Source: Gammaproteobacteria bacterium
Lineage (GTDB): Bacteria > Pseudomonadota > Gammaproteobacteria > UBA1113
Assembly (NCBI GenBank): GCA_021773305.1
Contig: JAJFKH010000007.1
Coordinates: 30,370 to 94,369 of the forward strand
DNA length: 64,000 nucleotides
Direction of reading: 5' to 3'
Positions within the stretch are counted from its first letter, which is position 1; the number at the start of each line of letters is the position of its first letter. Shown here piece by piece: positions 18,870 to 27,284 of the stretch. Position numbers and translations under genes: made by a program. Below the pieces are notes generated by a model. The model searched no databases. It was not told where the DNA came from and was given only the letters and a program-made list of their open reading frames with translations.

Positions 18870-20129
18870 TCATATTAACTTTACTCGCCCTATCTCATTC
18901 AAAGAGGGAACTACTTTGTCGCGCAATTCATTTGCAACCTCATTTCTAAGATCTCTAAGATCAGAAATTTTTTCAAATACCAACCCAACATGGCAGTGGG
19001 CATTCAACCTAATAATTAATCGGCAGTTGAAACTATCTTGCTTATAACTACCCTTTCCATCGTCAATATAATCTGCCAAGACACCTAATTGTTTGTCTCG
19101 ATTTCCTTGTGTCTCCTCCAGCTTCTCGTGCAAATCCCCATAAATTTTATTTGCAGCCTTTGACAGCTTTTGACCTGGGATTCTATTGACCGCTTGCCAG
19201 CATTCATCAACAAGTATCAGCAAATCATTCTGATCTATTTCTTCAGAAGGATTATCGCCTTTAATTACATCACCTTCAGCAGCATTGGCTGCGTTCAAGC
19301 TATCTTCCAAAGATGAATGTGGTTCTTCAATCAACTCCATCTTTGATTGCATACTTAAGTTTTGTTCAACTATTTCCTGAAGTTCTCCTGGCAGTTGAGA
19401 CAATTGCTCCTCCGCAATGTCCAAAGCTATTCCCTTCTGGCATAAAGTCGTCACAACGGCTTTTGCAATAGCGCCACTAAAACGTACCCGTTGCAAATTG
19501 GTATTACTATTAAATGCAGTAATGACAAAATCCAGCAAATTTTCTGAACTCTCAAGAGACCAATTTTCTAATTCCAACACATTCACCTGTGGCGGCAAAT
19601 TCATTAACATGGCAAATAACGCTTGTTTCTGCACATCCCCATGAATAGCAATACCATGAATATTCGGATTAGCACTCACACTGGCCATGACCTTTCCCGC
19701 GGATTGAAAATCAAGTCCTAATCCAAGCCCTAGTTCTACCACATTTTTATGTTCTGCAACGGTCAAGTGGTTTATCACACCACAAATATCATCAGCATCA
19801 ATCTCACCACGAAAATCAAGCATTCTAATCGTTTTGTTGGCTTTACTCAGCTTACTAGACGTTTGTTTCCTGCGGTGCTTAGGCTCACAGATCCCTTTTT
19901 TAACAAGTTCGATATCTTCTGATGCCAATTCTTGTAACCCTAACCGAACAATGCTGGGATTATTCCTAAGCCCTTGCACAAATTCTCGGGCCTTCCCACC
20001 CAAATAACCAAATGGCCCTTTAAGTGTCACAGCCTTCGGCAAATTACTCACAAATTGCCCATCCCCATGCTCTGCAAGCTTCAGAATGAAAGCATTATCT
20101 AACTCATATAGAATTCCAGACCCAGACAT
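18870..20129 (-). CDS. LRR-like repeat protein, candidate effector
   Basis: I do not recognise this 419-aa protein as a named family. The first 250 residues alternate short hydrophobic strands and helices (SIVRLGLQEL, TIRMLDFRGEID, NVVELGLGLGLDF, INVLELENWSLESS-like), as in LRR or ribonuclease-inhibitor-like folds. The N-terminal part of the 1217-aa neighbour looks similar. The C-terminal third is acidic then helical (VDECWQAVNRIPG, LRDKVVPSLNEIG). No signal peptide or membrane segment is seen. It is the first gene of a probable two-gene operon and carries a PmrA-type direct repeat at 20190-20209, 61 bp upstream of its ATG. That supports a secreted effector role, but this is inference. Confidence 0.6.
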   Translation of the reverse strand: MSGSGILYELDNAFILKLAEHGDGQFVSNLPKAVTLKGPFGYLGGKAREFVQGLRNNPSIVRLGLQELASEDIELVKKGICEPKHRRKQTSSKLSKANKTIRMLDFRGEIDADDICGVINHLTVAEHKNVVELGLGLGLDFQSAGKVMASVSANPNIHGIAIHGDVQKQALFAMLMNLPPQVNVLELENWSLESSENLLDFVITAFNSNTNLQRVRFSGAIAKAVVTTLCQKGIALDIAEEQLSQLPGELQEIVEQNLSMQSKMELIEEPHSSLEDSLNAANAAEGDVIKGDNPSEEIDQNDLLILVDECWQAVNRIPGQKLSKAANKIYGDLHEKLEETQGNRDKQLGVLADYIDDGKGSYKQDSFNCRLIIRLNAHCHVGLVFEKISDLRDLRNEVANELRDKVVPSLNEIGRVKLI

Positions 20130-20176
20130 TTAACTCAGTTTTCTCATTTTGACCGGCTTCACCGCTTCTGTGGTAG

Positions 20177-20209
20177 ATTCTAACCCCCAAATATTAATTT
20201 AATATTAAG
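20177..20209 (-). promoter_or_regulatory. PmrA-type direct repeat and -10 upstream of the 419-aa gene
   Basis: On the minus strand CTTAATATT (20209-20201), two bases, then ATTAATATT (20198-20190) form a direct repeat with an 11-bp period. Seven bases further on is TAGAAT (20182-20177), a likely -10. The Legionella PmrA element is described as cTTAATatT in tandem, and Salmonella PmrA sites as YTTAAK-N5-YTTAAK; both fit. The box overlaps the last codons of ubiA. Confidence 0.6.
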
Positions 20210-21059
20210 AGAAGCTATTTTGAGTATAATTTAGTAAGATACCCGCATATATTAATAACCCAATATAATGATTGTTCAAAAAAGCCTTTAAACATTTATC
20301 ACTAGCCCTGTATTTTATAAGAAATTGATGGTATATCAACAAGATAGCAGATATACCTAAGAAAACATAATAAATTATATGAAAGTTCAAATAGCCGCCG
20401 ACTAAGCCTAAAACCCCAATAAAAGCCCCCTGGAAACAGCCAATAGCGGCCTTATCATAACGCCCTAATAAAATGGCCATGGAATGAACATCAAGATGCT
20501 TGTCATCCTCCCTGTCCGCCATGGCATACTGTGTATCAAAAGCAACTGTCCAAAAAATAGCCGATATATATAATGCCCAGGCAATTGGCGGCAATGTGTG
20601 TTGCTCCACAGCAAAGGCCATCATCATGCCCAAATACCACGCAATCCCTAACAATACTTGAGGCACTAGGAAAAATCGCTTACTAAATGGATACAAAATT
20701 GACAGCCCAAGAGCAATAACAGCGATACAAGCCGCTAAGAGATTCAACCAAAATAATAAACAACCTGCTAGAGCGCACAATATACCAAATAAGCACCAGG
20801 CTTGTTTGATGCTAACCGCTCCCGTCACCAAAGGGCGATGCTTTGTTCTCTTCACAAAACCGTCGATCTTATAGTCAGCAAGGTCATTAATGACACAGCC
20901 TGCTGCACGCATAATCACCACGCCCACAATAAAAACCATAACATGGGACAGCTGTGGATGGCCATTGCCCGCAATCCATAATGCCCATAATGTTGGCCAA
21001 AGCAAAAGAAATGTACCAATAGGTTTGTCAAAGCGCATCAAACGCAGATACGATATCAT
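20205..21059 (-). CDS. ubiA: 4-hydroxybenzoate octaprenyltransferase
   Basis: This integral membrane enzyme joins the polyprenyl tail to 4-hydroxybenzoate in ubiquinone synthesis. The 284 aa are almost wholly membrane helices. Both Asp-rich Mg-binding motifs are present: NDLADYKIDGFVKRT and DTQYAMADREDDKHLD. The start overlaps the end of ubiC by 4 bp, so the two are cotranscribed. Chain length of the prenyl donor cannot be told from the sequence. Confidence 0.96.
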   Translation of the reverse strand: MISYLRLMRFDKPIGTFLLLWPTLWALWIAGNGHPQLSHVMVFIVGVVIMRAAGCVINDLADYKIDGFVKRTKHRPLVTGAVSIKQAWCLFGILCALAGCLLFWLNLLAACIAVIALGLSILYPFSKRFFLVPQVLLGIAWYLGMMMAFAVEQHTLPPIAWALYISAIFWTVAFDTQYAMADREDDKHLDVHSMAILLGRYDKAAIGCFQGAFIGVLGLVGGYLNFHIIYYVFLGISAILLIYHQFLIKYRASDKCLKAFLNNHYIGLLIYAGILLNYTQNSFS

Positions 21060-21634
21060 GAAAAAATATTCTCAGAAAAGACCACTTCTGTCACAAGTAA
21101 GGGCTGATCGTAAATATAAAATTGAGAGCGCCTAGCCCACAACCTTGTCTCAGATGTGTTATACCCTTGGGTCGCTAAATGAAATTCTAAGTGAGAATTG
21201 TCCAATTGAGAAAAATACAAACGCGTCCGTTTCAATGAAGCTTCCTTGAAAAGTAAATCACCGATCGGTCTCGTATCCAGCAACGCGAGCCACTTTCTTC
21301 CCCTGCCTTGAAAAAAAGCATAGGGAAATACCGTACGGCCAAACATCACAATAGCATTATCACAGCGCAAGTACACTTCACGGATCAATACTTGATGTTT
21401 AGCACCGCATTGTAAATATAAGGATTCGCTTACCGTAGGATGACCCCAACATTGTTCTAATAATTGAACATCCAAAGCCTGTTTGGCAAACTTACGCAAA
21501 CGCTTCGTCATCGATCCCGAATCAAACAACCAAGGTTGTAGCGGCCTGGGTAAGTATGACTGTGCTTGCTGCTGCCCGACCCAATTGGGTAAATTATAGA
21601 CTGAATTCATGGAATCTATTATCCAAGATTTCAC
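21056..21634 (-). CDS. ubiC: Chorismate lyase
   Basis: This enzyme splits chorismate into 4-hydroxybenzoate and pyruvate, the entry step of ubiquinone synthesis, feeding UbiA next door. The 192 aa carry the UbiC core: WLFDSGSMTKRLRKF near residue 34, VLIREVYLRCDN, the FGRTVFP segment, and LGD-like PIGDLLF. The longer start is a GTG at 21634; an ATG at 21610 would give 184 aa, and neither has a strong ribosome site. Confidence 0.92.
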   Translation of the reverse strand: MKSWIIDSMNSVYNLPNWVGQQQAQSYLPRPLQPWLFDSGSMTKRLRKFAKQALDVQLLEQCWGHPTVSESLYLQCGAKHQVLIREVYLRCDNAIVMFGRTVFPYAFFQGRGRKWLALLDTRPIGDLLFKEASLKRTRLYFSQLDNSHLEFHLATQGYNTSETRLWARRSQFYIYDQPLLVTEVVFSENIFS

Positions 21635-21653
21635 AATGAAAAGCTATATTAAA

Positions 21654-23435
21654 TTAAGGAGAAGGTCTAGGAGCCTCAAACGGTTTGATTTCTCGAATAA
21701 AATCATCACAGAACGCATCACCATGGGAACCATGAAATAAAGCATGATCCCCACGTTTAAGAACGGTAATATCAACCGCAGGATCATTTTTATAATTTTT
21801 TTTCATCTTCTTAACTGTGCTAGAACTCACCGCACTATCACTATCGCCGATATACACTCTCAATTTTGATTGATTTGGCATGTTCTTTTTCTTTCGAATA
21901 TGAAATTTCAATACATCATGAGATTTTTTCATGATAGAAAATAATTGCTTAAATGTCGTCAGCGTTTTTCTCAAACTAATAGAATATCTCCGACCCTTAT
22001 CTGGATTTTCTCTCTCCTCAGCCGATTCATGGAAATCTCGTTTTGATGGCGACAAGATATTTCGCAAAGCGTTTCTTGCAGACGATCGAATAGCCGGTGA
22101 AAAAAGATTAACTCCCGTCACAGCATCTTTTTTTGATAAATATTCATACTCAGAGAGGACAACACTGCCTCCCATACTATAACCAACCACTTCAACCGGC
22201 ACGCCTGGATTTGCAGCAATAACACTATCTACATGATTACGGAGATCCATACGCATTTGGAAAAATTTAATTTCATTTGTTTGCTTTTCCGCATCCAAAC
22301 CATAACCACGCTGGTCATAAGCAATCACTTCAACGCCCTCTTCTCTCGCTTTTCTCCCCAGATTATTCCAACAGCCAAGATGGCCATTCCAACCATGGAG
22401 TGCAATAATAATTTTTTTGGGCGCTTCCCCATTAGCGGGTACCCAATGTTTTGTTTCAAAACTTCTTTGATAACCATCTTCTGCACGATAATATGTTTGC
22501 TTTTCTTGTTTATAATGTTTTATAGCATTCAAGCAATGTGCTTTTAACCGACTTCCCCTTCTCTTGCTAAAAGGCGAATCCTCGGCCTTTAAATACGCCT
22601 CAAGCAATTCAATTTTTTTGCTATCAGGTACATCTCCGTCTACAAGCCCTGAAAGATTAGTCATATCTTCCATTCTACTTTCTGAAATAGTTCGCTGCTG
22701 CATGCTTTTGTGTGTTTTATATTGGTCGATGGCAAACTGAATATATTCCTTGAGGCTATAGTCCATTGTTTCCGTTCGATAGATTTCTCCTGGTAAAATA
22801 TGATGTTGACGAAATTTTTCTAGCTCTTCTGTCAGTTTTTCTCGAAAGGCTCTATTTCCAAAAGATTTTACAACACGCGGTAGCTGCTGATCTTGCCAAT
22901 CTGGCGCATCAAACTTAATCTTATTCACGATAATTTCTGCCATTTTAGAAATGTGATTAACCTTTTCCTGGGGCAGATCTTGAGTAGATTTGATCTCTTG
23001 TAATGCACGATCAAAACATGCTTTGAGAGCTTGACGCTTTTCAGTCACATCACTTTCAACAAATTTTTTCGGAATAAGCTTGGTATCGCGGTAAAAATCC
23101 ATAGCGGCTACTAACATATCTTCCAGCTTACTCTTATCTTTTACACCTGTTTTAAAAGTTAACTTCTTTAATCCAGCATCTATATTGCCCATGAGACTGT
23201 CTGCAACATGATCCCCAGATAGGTATTTTTGCATTTTGAGAATTTTTTCTTCATTCTTCAAAGAATTATTTTTGATGACTGCACAGAAAAACCGCACATC
23301 TTTTATCCGCCGCGCCGTGGGTTTTTTGAGTAACAAATAATCATCAAGAACAAACAACATCAACGCTTGAAAATCATCATCCTCTTGAAATTTCTCAAAA
23401 ATTCTTTCTTTTTCACTGGAATACTGACTTGCCAC
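21654..23435 (-). CDS. Alpha/beta hydrolase with long helical N-terminal region; candidate effector
   Basis: The protein is 593 aa. Residues 1-330 are charged and helical with no recognised domain. Residues about 338-585 are a serine alpha/beta hydrolase of the monoacylglycerol-lipase/YqiA kind: oxyanion region ALHGWNGHLG, AYDQRGYGLD, nucleophile elbow GYSMGG with Ser420, acid in YIGDSDS (Asp531 or 533) and RGDHALF with His564. There is no signal peptide. The start is a GTG with AAGGG 8 bases upstream. A PmrA-type direct repeat lies at 23501-23520 and the gene sits in the accessory island. The eukaryote-like size and regulation suggest a Dot/Icm effector esterase or lipase; the substrate is unknown. 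Confidence 0.7.
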   Translation of the reverse strand: MASQYSSEKERIFEKFQEDDDFQALMLFVLDDYLLLKKPTARRIKDVRFFCAVIKNNSLKNEEKILKMQKYLSGDHVADSLMGNIDAGLKKLTFKTGVKDKSKLEDMLVAAMDFYRDTKLIPKKFVESDVTEKRQALKACFDRALQEIKSTQDLPQEKVNHISKMAEIIVNKIKFDAPDWQDQQLPRVVKSFGNRAFREKLTEELEKFRQHHILPGEIYRTETMDYSLKEYIQFAIDQYKTHKSMQQRTISESRMEDMTNLSGLVDGDVPDSKKIELLEAYLKAEDSPFSKRRGSRLKAHCLNAIKHYKQEKQTYYRAEDGYQRSFETKHWVPANGEAPKKIIIALHGWNGHLGCWNNLGRKAREEGVEVIAYDQRGYGLDAEKQTNEIKFFQMRMDLRNHVDSVIAANPGVPVEVVGYSMGGSVVLSEYEYLSKKDAVTGVNLFSPAIRSSARNALRNILSPSKRDFHESAEERENPDKGRRYSISLRKTLTTFKQLFSIMKKSHDVLKFHIRKKKNMPNQSKLRVYIGDSDSAVSSSTVKKMKKNYKNDPAVDITVLKRGDHALFHGSHGDAFCDDFIREIKPFEAPRPSP

Positions 23436-23486
23436 GGTGATACCCTTTTGTCTACTTATTATTCTAACAAGATTCTATACAGGCTC

Positions 23487-23520
23487 ATTATGCACATATG
23501 ATAGTTAAGGCAATATTAAA
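23487..23520 (-). promoter_or_regulatory. PmrA-type direct repeat and -10 upstream of the hydrolase gene
   Basis: On the minus strand TTTAATATT (23520-23512), GC, then CTTAACTAT (23509-23501) repeats with an 11-bp period. CATAAT follows after 8 bases (23492-23487) as a likely -10. The layout matches the element at 20177-20209 almost exactly. Confidence 0.55.
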
Positions 23521-23637
23521 TAGCAAATTTTATCAGCATCTTACCCTAAAAAAACACATCTCATTTCTGGCATAAGGATAATTTAAGCAAACCATGATAG
23601 ACTGGTCACTCATAAATCAAAACAGGTGGCTCTATTA

Positions 23638-24135
23638 ATGCCAACACCCGTTCTTAAGAGAAACTATTCAACCTATATTATAACCAGAAGTCGGCCAGAT
23701 CCTTTACTGCAAAAAGCATCTAACACACTGAATGGAAAAGAAAGTCTGGAAGAAGCTACATCTGGCTCTGCCGCCATTACGTCACAACGCCTTGGGTTAG
23801 GTAAAAATCCAGCGATCGGTGCCAGTCTAAACGGTATTGCATCCCAAATAGGACTTATCAACCCCCTTATCTCAAATCGTTCAAATCTTGCTAACGTCAA
23901 TCTTAACAAAACATCACCGGATAAAAGTGATGTAATGGAAGCTGCTGAAGAAGCCGCCACAGAAATTGTCGGTGATATACTCATCGAGGCAGCCATGCAT
24001 TTCACTTCACCTCAAATGGCACTCTTGTCTCCAATGCTCACCGCAGCAACCAATGTCCTCAGAGAAAATGAAGAAACCGAAGCAGAATATACGCCTTCCA
24101 TCGCAGATAGGCAGTTAAGATTACAGCACAGATAA
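23638..24135 (+). CDS. Hypothetical protein
   Basis: I do not recognise this 165-aa protein. I chose the ATG at 23638 because AGGTGG lies 8 bases upstream; a GTG at 23626 is inside that site. It has no signal peptide. The first half is Ser/Asn/Gly-rich and low in charge. The middle (EAAEEAATEIVGDILIEAAM) is an amphipathic helix, and the end is acidic then basic. It is divergent from the hydrolase-like gene and shares its 200-bp upstream region. A role as a small effector is possible but not shown. Confidence 0.5.
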   Translation: MPTPVLKRNYSTYIITRSRPDPLLQKASNTLNGKESLEEATSGSAAITSQRLGLGKNPAIGASLNGIASQIGLINPLISNRSNLANVNLNKTSPDKSDVMEAAEEAATEIVGDILIEAAMHFTSPQMALLSPMLTAATNVLRENEETEAEYTPSIADRQLRLQHR

Positions 24136-24250
24136 ATTTTGCACACTGGAAAATTGTAATTTTTTAGCATCCAGATTGCGCTTTGTCTTTTAAACGAAAA
24201 GCAGGCTGGACGGATAAAAAGCTGATTTCAAGATGCTGATCCCCGGCTTG

Positions 24251-24413
24251 TGTATGACCCATAGACACAGGTAACACCTTGAAACAGACATACATTAACA
24301 TTGGGATCATCATAAACGAGAAGGAGGTGATGATGCCCTGGCAAGAGGTAAGTGTAATGAGTCAAACAAAAACCTTTTGACGCTTACTTGATAAAGAGTT
24401 TTGTGTACACTAA
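24251..24413 (+). pseudogene. Remnant of the 5' end of an IS481-type transposase
   Basis: After GGAGGTGAT, an ATG at 24333 reads MPWQEVSVMSQTKTF, then a stop, then RLLDKEFCVH and a second stop at 24411-24413. MPWxExxxMSQ is the usual beginning of IS481-family transposases, and RLLDKE fits the next residues. The remaining catalytic part is absent. The upstream segment TGTATGACCCATAGACA (24251-24267) recurs at 43221-43237 with one mismatch and may be part of an old element end. Confidence 0.5.
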
Positions 24414-25504
24414 GCGACATGGTACTCAAATCGCAGGTATAATCCTTGATCTGCATGATCATTCGGGTGTGCCATGGAATCTGTATAACTGACGATAGAG
24501 TTATCCACTTCGTTGAAATAATTTGTCACTTCGTAACCCAGTTCAACGCCTAAGGCTGTTCTAGGACTCAACGGATGGACATATTTTAAACCTATCCTAG
24601 CGTCTAATTCTGGGACAACAACGGTTTTTGAAGGTAATTGCCGCTGAAAGTTCATGACTTGAGCCGAATTCATTGTCTGACTTTCAATGATTGCAAAGGC
24701 ATTATAATTCTGGTCTTGATCGCCGACTAATAAAGAACCTGCAAACATGCCGACTATACTGAGATCACCTTGCAGGTGAATTTCTGTATCCATTCCTGCT
24801 CTAGGGCCTAATCCTTCAAAATCACTGCGAAGGGAAAAATTAGCATTCACTTCAACTTCATTGCCTCCACTAATTGTTTGCAGAGGAGAATGATATGTAC
24901 CACGCACTTTTGTATTAATATCTGCATAACGCAGTCCACCAAAGGCATGTAAGCTCAAGCGTTGGCCAAACTCCATTTCCTGTCCAAAGACTACATCTAT
25001 GGCATCGTAATTATCGTAAAATTTTGCATCAATTTCATCCCAACCCGTAATAGGATTCATAAAAATAGCACCTGGAGAAGTAATATCTGTTGGTATAGCT
25101 GTTGACGTATAGCCCTCAACATTATGAAATTCCTCTTCACCTACTTCATGAAAATGCGTCCAGGTTAATCGTACATCTCGGCCATTGCCTGCAAATAAAT
25201 AAGCTACATCACCGCGCACCCCCCATTCATGATCAGGTTCTAATGCGCGAGTATGGTGCGTTAAAAGAGAACCCTGAGCCATGCCATTCAAAAATGTTTG
25301 ATCAATACGGGTCAAAGCAAAGTGAAAATCATGGTTATTACTTTCTAGGTATAATGCTTCGATACCAACAATCCAACTGCCTGTTTGTTGGGGAATTTCA
25401 ACGGGCACTGTCAAAGGCATGGCGACATCATCACCGGGGTGGCCAGAAAATGCCACACCACTCAGCAAACATCCTGCTAAAACAGCTAAAACTTTCCTAA
25501 ACAT
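24410..25504 (-). CDS. Legionella_OMP-type outer-membrane protein, copy 1
   Basis: This is a beta-barrel porin-like protein of the Legionella major outer-membrane protein family (PF05150-type). The 364 aa have a signal peptide (LAVLAGCLLSGVAFSG). The mature start GHPGDDV is followed by the family pattern QQTGSWIVGIEALYLE and later GLGPRAGMDTEIHLQGD, SIVGMFAGSLLVGD. The C-terminus is aromatic-rich (LYLRFEYHVA). I start at the ATG at 25504 rather than the TTG at 25516. It is the last of three tandem paralogs and is 74 bp behind copy 2, so readthrough from copy 2 is likely. Confidence 0.85.
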   Translation of the reverse strand: MFRKVLAVLAGCLLSGVAFSGHPGDDVAMPLTVPVEIPQQTGSWIVGIEALYLESNNHDFHFALTRIDQTFLNGMAQGSLLTHHTRALEPDHEWGVRGDVAYLFAGNGRDVRLTWTHFHEVGEEEFHNVEGYTSTAIPTDITSPGAIFMNPITGWDEIDAKFYDNYDAIDVVFGQEMEFGQRLSLHAFGGLRYADINTKVRGTYHSPLQTISGGNEVEVNANFSLRSDFEGLGPRAGMDTEIHLQGDLSIVGMFAGSLLVGDQDQNYNAFAIIESQTMNSAQVMNFQRQLPSKTVVVPELDARIGLKYVHPLSPRTALGVELGYEVTNYFNEVDNSIVSYTDSMAHPNDHADQGLYLRFEYHVA

Positions 25505-25578
25505 AAAGTACCCCAATTATTTAAATTAAATAAGTGAGGTATCAGACGCAAAAGTCATGCCAAAATAAGGGGAAAAGA

Positions 25579-26664
25579 CTAAGCTACATCTAGTTGTACG
25601 CGCAGATAAGGCCCGTGAAAGGCAACATCATTGTAGTGGGACATGGAGTCTGTATAACTCACTACACTATTATTTTGTCCATTCCAGTAATGAGTATTCT
25701 CATAACCAACCTCAAACAAAACAGCAGCATCCGGACTTAAAGGGTGCAAATAATTAAAGCCTATGCGGGCGTCCATTTCCGGTACCACAACGGTACTATC
25801 ATCAAGACGACGATGAGACACGAGACTGCTTGTGGTTTCTAAAGATTGATCGGTATATACCGCTGAAGTATAACGTTTCTGATCAAGATCTCCGACTAAC
25901 AAAGAACCTGCTATTGTACCAACGATATTGGTATGACAACCGAGGCGGATCCTGGCATCCATTCCTCCCCGAGGGCCTAATCCTTGAAAATCACTTTGCA
26001 ACCGTAGGGTTCCTGTGGCAAAAAATTCATCGTTATTTCCAGCCACAGCACTGTAGCTCACGCTATCTGTAATTTGAATATCCCCATAGCGCAGGCCACC
26101 AAATGCTCTTAGACGAACTTTTGGCCCGAAATCAAAGTGCTGTCCCCACATTACATCCACAGCATCGTATTGATTCGCTGCCTTCGGCCTTGCGGTATCC
26201 CAACCACCAGGAAAATTTCCATTCCCGCCGATAAGGCTTGGCGTTAAAATATCACTGGCCACTGCATAAAGAAATTCATTTTCTCGACGAGCACTAGCAT
26301 CATCATGGTGATAATGAGTCCAAACCACATTGATATCTCTTCCAAAGTCAGGGAATAAGTATTTAACATCGAACCGCCCGCCCCAATCAGGATCACGATC
26401 CCGGCTACGTACTAAAAAGCGGTTCTGCACTTCAAAATCATTCGTTACAGCAAATGTATCGGAACCTCGGGTCGTTGCATAATTAAAATCTCCATTAGAG
26501 GGTCGAAAATATTGCGCTTCAGCTGCCACAGACCAAGAACCTTCTTGCTCTGGAATCGTAACAGGTACCATTACAGGTACTATCACATCAACGGCTGGAT
26601 GTCCTCCATAGGCACTTGAGCAAATACCGATAGCAAACAGCGACAACATACTTTTTAATTTCAT
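25579..26664 (-). CDS. Legionella_OMP-type outer-membrane protein, copy 2
   Basis: A paralog of its two neighbours, 361 aa with a signal peptide (MLSLFAIGICSSAYGG). The shared blocks are present: QEGSWSVAAEAQYF, FGRDINVVWTHYHH, GLGPRGGMDARIRLG, IVGTIAGSLLVGDLDQ and the C-terminal YLRVQLDVA. A TTGACC-17-TATCTT promoter lies just upstream. Copies 1 and 2 may be a pair expressed from this promoter. Confidence 0.87.
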   Translation of the reverse strand: MKLKSMLSLFAIGICSSAYGGHPAVDVIVPVMVPVTIPEQEGSWSVAAEAQYFRPSNGDFNYATTRGSDTFAVTNDFEVQNRFLVRSRDRDPDWGGRFDVKYLFPDFGRDINVVWTHYHHDDASARRENEFLYAVASDILTPSLIGGNGNFPGGWDTARPKAANQYDAVDVMWGQHFDFGPKVRLRAFGGLRYGDIQITDSVSYSAVAGNNDEFFATGTLRLQSDFQGLGPRGGMDARIRLGCHTNIVGTIAGSLLVGDLDQKRYTSAVYTDQSLETTSSLVSHRRLDDSTVVVPEMDARIGFNYLHPLSPDAAVLFEVGYENTHYWNGQNNSVVSYTDSMSHYNDVAFHGPYLRVQLDVA

Positions 26665-26699
26665 GGTAACCTTCCCTTGGATTTATTCCCTACTAACGG

Positions 26700-26728
26700 A
26701 AGATACTCTTTTAGGGATCTAAGGTCAA
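26700..26728 (-). promoter_or_regulatory. Sigma-70-like promoter for porin copy 2
   Basis: On the minus strand TTGACC (26728-26723) and TATCTT (26705-26700) are 17 bp apart, 36 bp ahead of the ATG at 26664. Confidence 0.55.
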
Positions 26729-26838
26729 GCCACAGAGTTTTCCAACATGAAATGAGTCTGAAGAAAAGCCCTATTTTGCTGGAGTTTTAGTTAAAGCGGT
26801 CTAATGGATGGACAAATTGAGTACAGCCTCCATGATCA

Positions 26839-27152
26839 ATGGATGAAAACGATCATGAGCTTAGACAAGCTAAATACCTTGAGTGCGTTGCCCAAACTCA
26901 CACAGCAAACAAGGCTCTCCCACTGATTATTATCGAGGCGATCATAATCGAGATTTTATTTCTGATTTATTATCATCAATATATCCTGGGATTGGATTTT
27001 CACTTTTTCAAGGCCTTGAAAATCTTAACAAAACCTACAAACCTCAAGCATCGAAATTCTATCTATGTAAAAATTGTGGTATTACTTACAATGACAGATA
27101 TATGCAAGGACAATTAATCAATGAAAATTTGTGTAAACCGGGAAATTCGTGA
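26839..27152 (+). pseudogene. Possible gene remnant in a 620-bp intergenic region
   Basis: The 26665-27284 gap has two overlapping short frames on the plus strand with no ribosome site. One ends with FYLCKNCGITYNDRYM...ENLCK, a CxxC pattern that looks coding. Neither frame is complete, so if coding it is a frame-shifted remnant. The sequence ATTCGTGACGAACTCTCA at 27145-27162 belongs to a dispersed repeat also seen near 43.45 and 46.41 kb. Confidence 0.2.
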
Positions 27153-27231
27153 CGAACTCTCAAGACTTGTTCGCCAGCACTCAGAAGGAGGAGACAAGCC
27201 CTACCATACTAATCATTAAAAATGGCAAAAA

Positions 27232-27258
27232 AAAACGCCGGTCAAAGACCGGCGTTTT
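27232..27258 (-). terminator. Rho-independent terminator of porin copy 3
   Basis: A perfect 12-bp GC-rich stem (AAAACGCCGGTC / GACCGGCGTTTT) with a 3-nt loop is followed on the minus strand by a T-run. It begins 27 bp after the porin stop. Confidence 0.92.
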
Positions 27259-27284
27259 CAGTAAAGCTTAAAAAAGCTTAGAGA

